Shown: positions 32,848 through 35,918 of the stretch, piece by piece | How the letters are laid out: the number at the start of each line of letters is the position of its first letter | How positions within the stretch are numbered: the first letter of the stretch is position 1 | Assembly: GCF_001434985.1 (NCBI RefSeq) | Contig: NZ_AZES01000023.1 | Coordinates: 1-35,918, forward strand | Length of the DNA: 35,918 nt | Source: Companilactobacillus paralimentarius DSM 13238 = JCM 10415 | GTDB lineage: Bacteria; Bacillota; Bacilli; Lactobacillales; Lactobacillaceae | Direction of reading: 5' to 3' | Translations under genes and position numbers: made by a program | The notes under the pieces: model-generated | The model's input: the letters and a program-made list of their open reading frames with translations, nothing else | The model's database searches: none | What the model was told of the DNA's origin: nothing

Positions 32848-33290
32848 ATATTCATAAATAATTTTTTAGATAAATCTTCTAAAGTATTCCATTCATCAGC
32901 GGTGAAATTACTTTTTGCTACCAATATTTCTGGTAACTCATTAATATCTTTACGCTTAGAGGTTCCTAAGTCAGTCAATTTTACATTAACAACTCGTTCA
33001 TCATCTTTACTACGTTGACGAGTTACTAATCCTTCTTTTTCCATACGCTTTAACAAAGGCGTTAAAGTTCCTGAATCAAGTGAGAGTAATTCACCAAGTC
33101 TTTTAACTGTGACATGATCGTACTCATAAAGTGATACCAATACCAAATATTGTGGATACGTTAATTTATTTTTGCTTAATCCATCATGATATAACTTCTG
33201 AATTGCACGGGAAGTTGCATAGAGAGAGAAACATAAGTGATCATCCAAGGGGATTGGCTTAGTAGCATCAATTGCAATCTTTTCTGCCAT
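32838..33290 (-). CDS. OhrR-like MarR-family regulator
   Basis: A 150-residue winged-helix regulator of the OhrR subgroup, whose members sense organic peroxides through an N-terminal cysteine. The sensing segment DDHLCFSLYATSRAIQKLY contains Cys20. The DNA-binding core is RLGELLSLDSGTLTPLLKRM, and the wing is RQRSKDDERVVNVKLT. The ATG at 33290 is chosen because AAGGAGG lies about 10 bases upstream. An in-frame ATG at 33299 is only 1 base from it. No ohr peroxidase gene lies next to it in this window, so its targets are unclear. Confidence 0.85.
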   Translation of the reverse strand: MAEKIAIDATKPIPLDDHLCFSLYATSRAIQKLYHDGLSKNKLTYPQYLVLVSLYEYDHVTVKRLGELLSLDSGTLTPLLKRMEKEGLVTRQRSKDDERVVNVKLTDLGTSKRKDINELPEILVAKSNFTADEWNTLEDLSKKLFMNITK

Positions 33291-33532
33291 ATAAATCATC
33301 CCTCCTTATTCCATTTTAAGTCTATTTTATTCTTAATTTAAGGAATTGTAAACTATTCTATTTCGCACAACTTAATTTAAAATATCTCACATATAATATA
33401 AAATTTATAATCAAATATTTATATTTTTTAAACTCAAATAACAATAAAAATACTTAAATTAATTGAGGTTATACATAACACATTGGTACAATTTGTATGA
33501 AATAAGGATATTTTCTATTGAGAGGGATCCAT

Positions 33533-35818
33533 ATGAATATTTTTTATCGAAAAAGATTTTTAATCTTTGCTATTTTTTTATGTATTTTAATTCTGTTTTT
33601 AGATATCTATTCTACCAAAGTCGCCGGAGCCGATACTGGTGATTCTGACTACGAACACGCCCTTGCTACCACACCTAAGGGACTTAATTGGGATAATAAC
33701 AACTTCGTGATTGCTAAATTTCCACCTAAACCAGTCAACGCACCAATCGACAGCCCTTCGGGTAAAAAATATAGCTACGACAATAATGCCACTATTGTTC
33801 GTTCAAAAAATCCAGCAACCAAAGATACTAGTGTTATCAGTTTGACCAATGGTACTTATCAAGTTGGTGCTGTTTGGAGTAACTTTGAAAAAGGAAATTA
33901 CTTTGATTTAAGTCACGAACAAATAGCCTCAATGTGGATATATTTTGGTAACACTGGTGGAGAAGTACCCGGAGATGGAATGGCATTTGTCCTGCAAAAT
34001 GACAAAAGAAAAGAAAACGCTATTGCTCTCTCATCTACCGGAATACCTGTAAATGGTCAATCACTAGGTGTTTGGGGAGCTGATTGGGATAAAACAAATT
34101 TATATCCTGAAAATATTGCTAAAACAGCTATTCAGAACAGTTGGGCTATGGAATTTGATACTTATAAAAATCTATTAACTGGTGCCAATGAAATTTCTGG
34201 TGAGGGAGTTTCTTTTGATGCTAATAATCCTGGAACTTATTCCCAACATATTGCTACCGGATTTCCTGCTTCGTATAAAACTTATGTAAAACAAAAAGCT
34301 GGTAATACCAATCCACCAATTTACTATTACACCATGCATCATGATAATTTTATTGGTATAGAGAATCTAGTTGATAGTAATTGGCATCACGTCACTATCA
34401 AGTGGTCTCCAGATATCAGTGTAAACAGTCAAACGACACCCACAGGGGGAACAATGACTTACAGTTATAATGACAAAAATCCTGATGGCTCTATGCCTGA
34501 TGCCAATAATATAAAAAGTACTAGCTTTCATTTAGACACTGCCAACTTCAATCTTCAATCTGATAGTAAACTCTATTGGGGATTTACCGGTTCTACTGGT
34601 AAATATTACGAAAATAACCTAATGATTTTTGAATCGATTCCTTCATTTGTTGACGCAGAAGCTACCACCAAAATCCATGACAATACTCAGAATCGAGACA
34701 TTGAAAAAAACGATAGCCAAGTCTATCCCAACGATGATGTTAGCTATTTTTACAATCTAGACTATAAGGGTTGGACCAAGACTTGGAATGGTATTAATGC
34801 CAAAATGAACGTACCTAAAAACATTCATTTTACAAGTGGAACAGTCAGCTATCCCGCAACTGGAAATACTTACCAAATACCTAGCGATAAATTTCTTAAC
34901 GCCCCCGCCTCTATTGAAACCGTCCTTCCAGAACAGCTCAATCAAGACAGTCGAAAAGCAATAGTGGAACTCAAGGGCCACACAGAAACAATTGCTACTG
35001 AAAAGCTCAATGTTCCTAGCGCGCATGCCTCATTTGAGGGTGATAATTTAATCACCGATACTAACACAATTCCCTTTTTCATACAGGCACGTAACCTAAC
35101 TCTAAAAAGTAATTTTCCAGACATTAAAAAAATTGGTCAACACGAAGATGTTGATATCCCCGCCGAATTGGAATATCACGACGGAACTTCTTTAGTCAGT
35201 TCTAATATGACTGTCTATTCATCAATAAATGATAAGAATTTACCTAGTTTTAAACTAAATGATTCCAATCCCGCTACAGGTTTTATGCTTCATTTAAGCA
35301 GTGATCAATTGTCCTCTAAAATAAATATCGTAAAATTTTACGTCGTAGATAATTTAGGTAATAAAACTAACGTTATCACTAAGCAGATAAACGTAGGAGG
35401 AACCGTTCAATTTGGATCAGTGTCACCACAATTGAATTTTAAAACCATGAATCTTACTTCTCCAAATGAAATCATTCCTCGTATGAATAATTGGCAAATC
35501 GACGTAATTGATAGCCGAGAAAAAGGTAGCTCCTGGTCCGTTCAAGCTAATGCTAGCAAATTAACGGATTCAAAAACTCATCAAGAATTTGATGGTGCTT
35601 TAATTTATCGAGATCCTACTGGCAAAGTATCATACTTAAATAATGATCTAACAATAGCCGAAAACTCTAAAGATAACGATGATACTCAAGAGAAAAGCAT
35701 AACTGAAAATTGGAATTCTCAAGATGGAATTCTTTTGTTGTCCAATTCTCAAAATAAGGCTGGTAATTACTCTGGTGAAATAAATTGGTCACTAATTGAT
35801 TCACTTAACAATAAATAA
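33533..35818 (+). CDS. Lectin-like WxL-type surface protein
   Basis: A 761-residue secreted protein. N-terminal membrane signal at residues about 7-26 and cleavage-like end near VAGA. An L-type (legume) lectin-like domain is predicted over about residues 60-375 (SMWIYFGNTGGEVPGDGMAF, WAMEFDTYKN, and WYHV-type WHHVTIKW). Repeated beta-rich domains follow (about 380-620). The C-terminal region has WxL features: WSVQANASKL and the end AGNYSGEINWSLIDSL. WxL domains bind peptidoglycan. The ATG at 33533 is 7-8 bases from GAGAGGG. Probably an adhesin. No other WxL-cluster genes are adjacent. Confidence 0.82.
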   Translation: MNIFYRKRFLIFAIFLCILILFLDIYSTKVAGADTGDSDYEHALATTPKGLNWDNNNFVIAKFPPKPVNAPIDSPSGKKYSYDNNATIVRSKNPATKDTSVISLTNGTYQVGAVWSNFEKGNYFDLSHEQIASMWIYFGNTGGEVPGDGMAFVLQNDKRKENAIALSSTGIPVNGQSLGVWGADWDKTNLYPENIAKTAIQNSWAMEFDTYKNLLTGANEISGEGVSFDANNPGTYSQHIATGFPASYKTYVKQKAGNTNPPIYYYTMHHDNFIGIENLVDSNWHHVTIKWSPDISVNSQTTPTGGTMTYSYNDKNPDGSMPDANNIKSTSFHLDTANFNLQSDSKLYWGFTGSTGKYYENNLMIFESIPSFVDAEATTKIHDNTQNRDIEKNDSQVYPNDDVSYFYNLDYKGWTKTWNGINAKMNVPKNIHFTSGTVSYPATGNTYQIPSDKFLNAPASIETVLPEQLNQDSRKAIVELKGHTETIATEKLNVPSAHASFEGDNLITDTNTIPFFIQARNLTLKSNFPDIKKIGQHEDVDIPAELEYHDGTSLVSSNMTVYSSINDKNLPSFKLNDSNPATGFMLHLSSDQLSSKINIVKFYVVDNLGNKTNVITKQINVGGTVQFGSVSPQLNFKTMNLTSPNEIIPRMNNWQIDVIDSREKGSSWSVQANASKLTDSKTHQEFDGALIYRDPTGKVSYLNNDLTIAENSKDNDDTQEKSITENWNSQDGILLLSNSQNKAGNYSGEINWSLIDSLNNK

Positions 35819-35828
35819 ACTTACCACA

Positions 35829-35866
35829 AAATAAATGATATTCTTGAATATCATTTATTTATTTTA
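35829..35866 (+). terminator. Terminator of the surface protein gene
   Basis: A 14-base stem (35829-35842 with 35847-35860) with CTTG loop, followed by a T-rich tail. The remaining bases to the window end hold no recognised gene. Confidence 0.8.
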
Positions 35867-35918
35867 TATATGGTAGATTGTAAGATTAAATAGAATTCTA
35901 CCCAGACGAAAAATTTGG

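Overview
The window looks like a chromosomal segment of a low-GC Lactobacillaceae bacterium, most plausibly Companilactobacillus or a close relative. This is inferred from AT-rich Gram-positive-type coding sequence with strong AGGAGG ribosome sites, a class Ib nrdHIEF operon with NrdR boxes, an oppABCDF operon, SLAP-like and WxL-type surface proteins, and an HPK10/LytTR signalling system. I saw no rRNA, tRNA, insertion sequence, prophage or CRISPR array.

Layout. 1-1.7 kb (minus): a YtrA-type GntR regulator, an ABC ATPase and a small membrane partner. 1.9-7.7 kb: two paralogous small membrane proteins flank a lipoprotein, a two-helix membrane protein, and a signalling operon of two tandem HPK10 kinases plus a LytTR response regulator. 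7.7-9.1 kb: small unknown genes, one resembling a bacteriocin-immunity helical bundle, and copy 1 (R1) of a structured repeat. 9.1-10.4 kb: hflX with a structured leader. 10.4-16.2 kb: oligopeptide uptake operon oppABCDF. 16.2-19.5 kb: a TetM-like translational GTPase between two related non-coding loci (L1, L2), with repeat copy 2 (R2) downstream. 19.5-23.3 kb: YagU-family protein, GPH sugar symporter, rarA and a small secreted protein. 23.4-26 kb (minus): rpiR regulator, rpiA-like isomerase and Gfo/Idh oxidoreductase. 26.1-28.7 kb: NlpC/P60 hydrolase, guanylate-kinase-like protein, DUF2187-like protein and a two-helix membrane protein. 28.8-32.8 kb: nrdHIEF. 32.8-35.9 kb: OhrR/MarR regulator (minus) and a lectin-like/WxL surface protein.

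The most interesting signals are these. (1) Two intergenic loci, L1 and L2, appear to encode minus-strand RNAs with C-rich loops. L1 lies just downstream of opp and carries a segment complementary over 16 nt (one G-U) to the oppA Shine-Dalgarno region and over 12 nt to that of oppB. (2) Two repeats 10.3 kb apart keep the same four-stem fold although three of the four stems have changed sequence. (3) The two tandem histidine kinases have complementary defects: one has an altered H-box and an intact ATP site, the other an intact H-box and no G-box. That suggests an obligate heterodimer. All three are read by eye and need computation or experiment.
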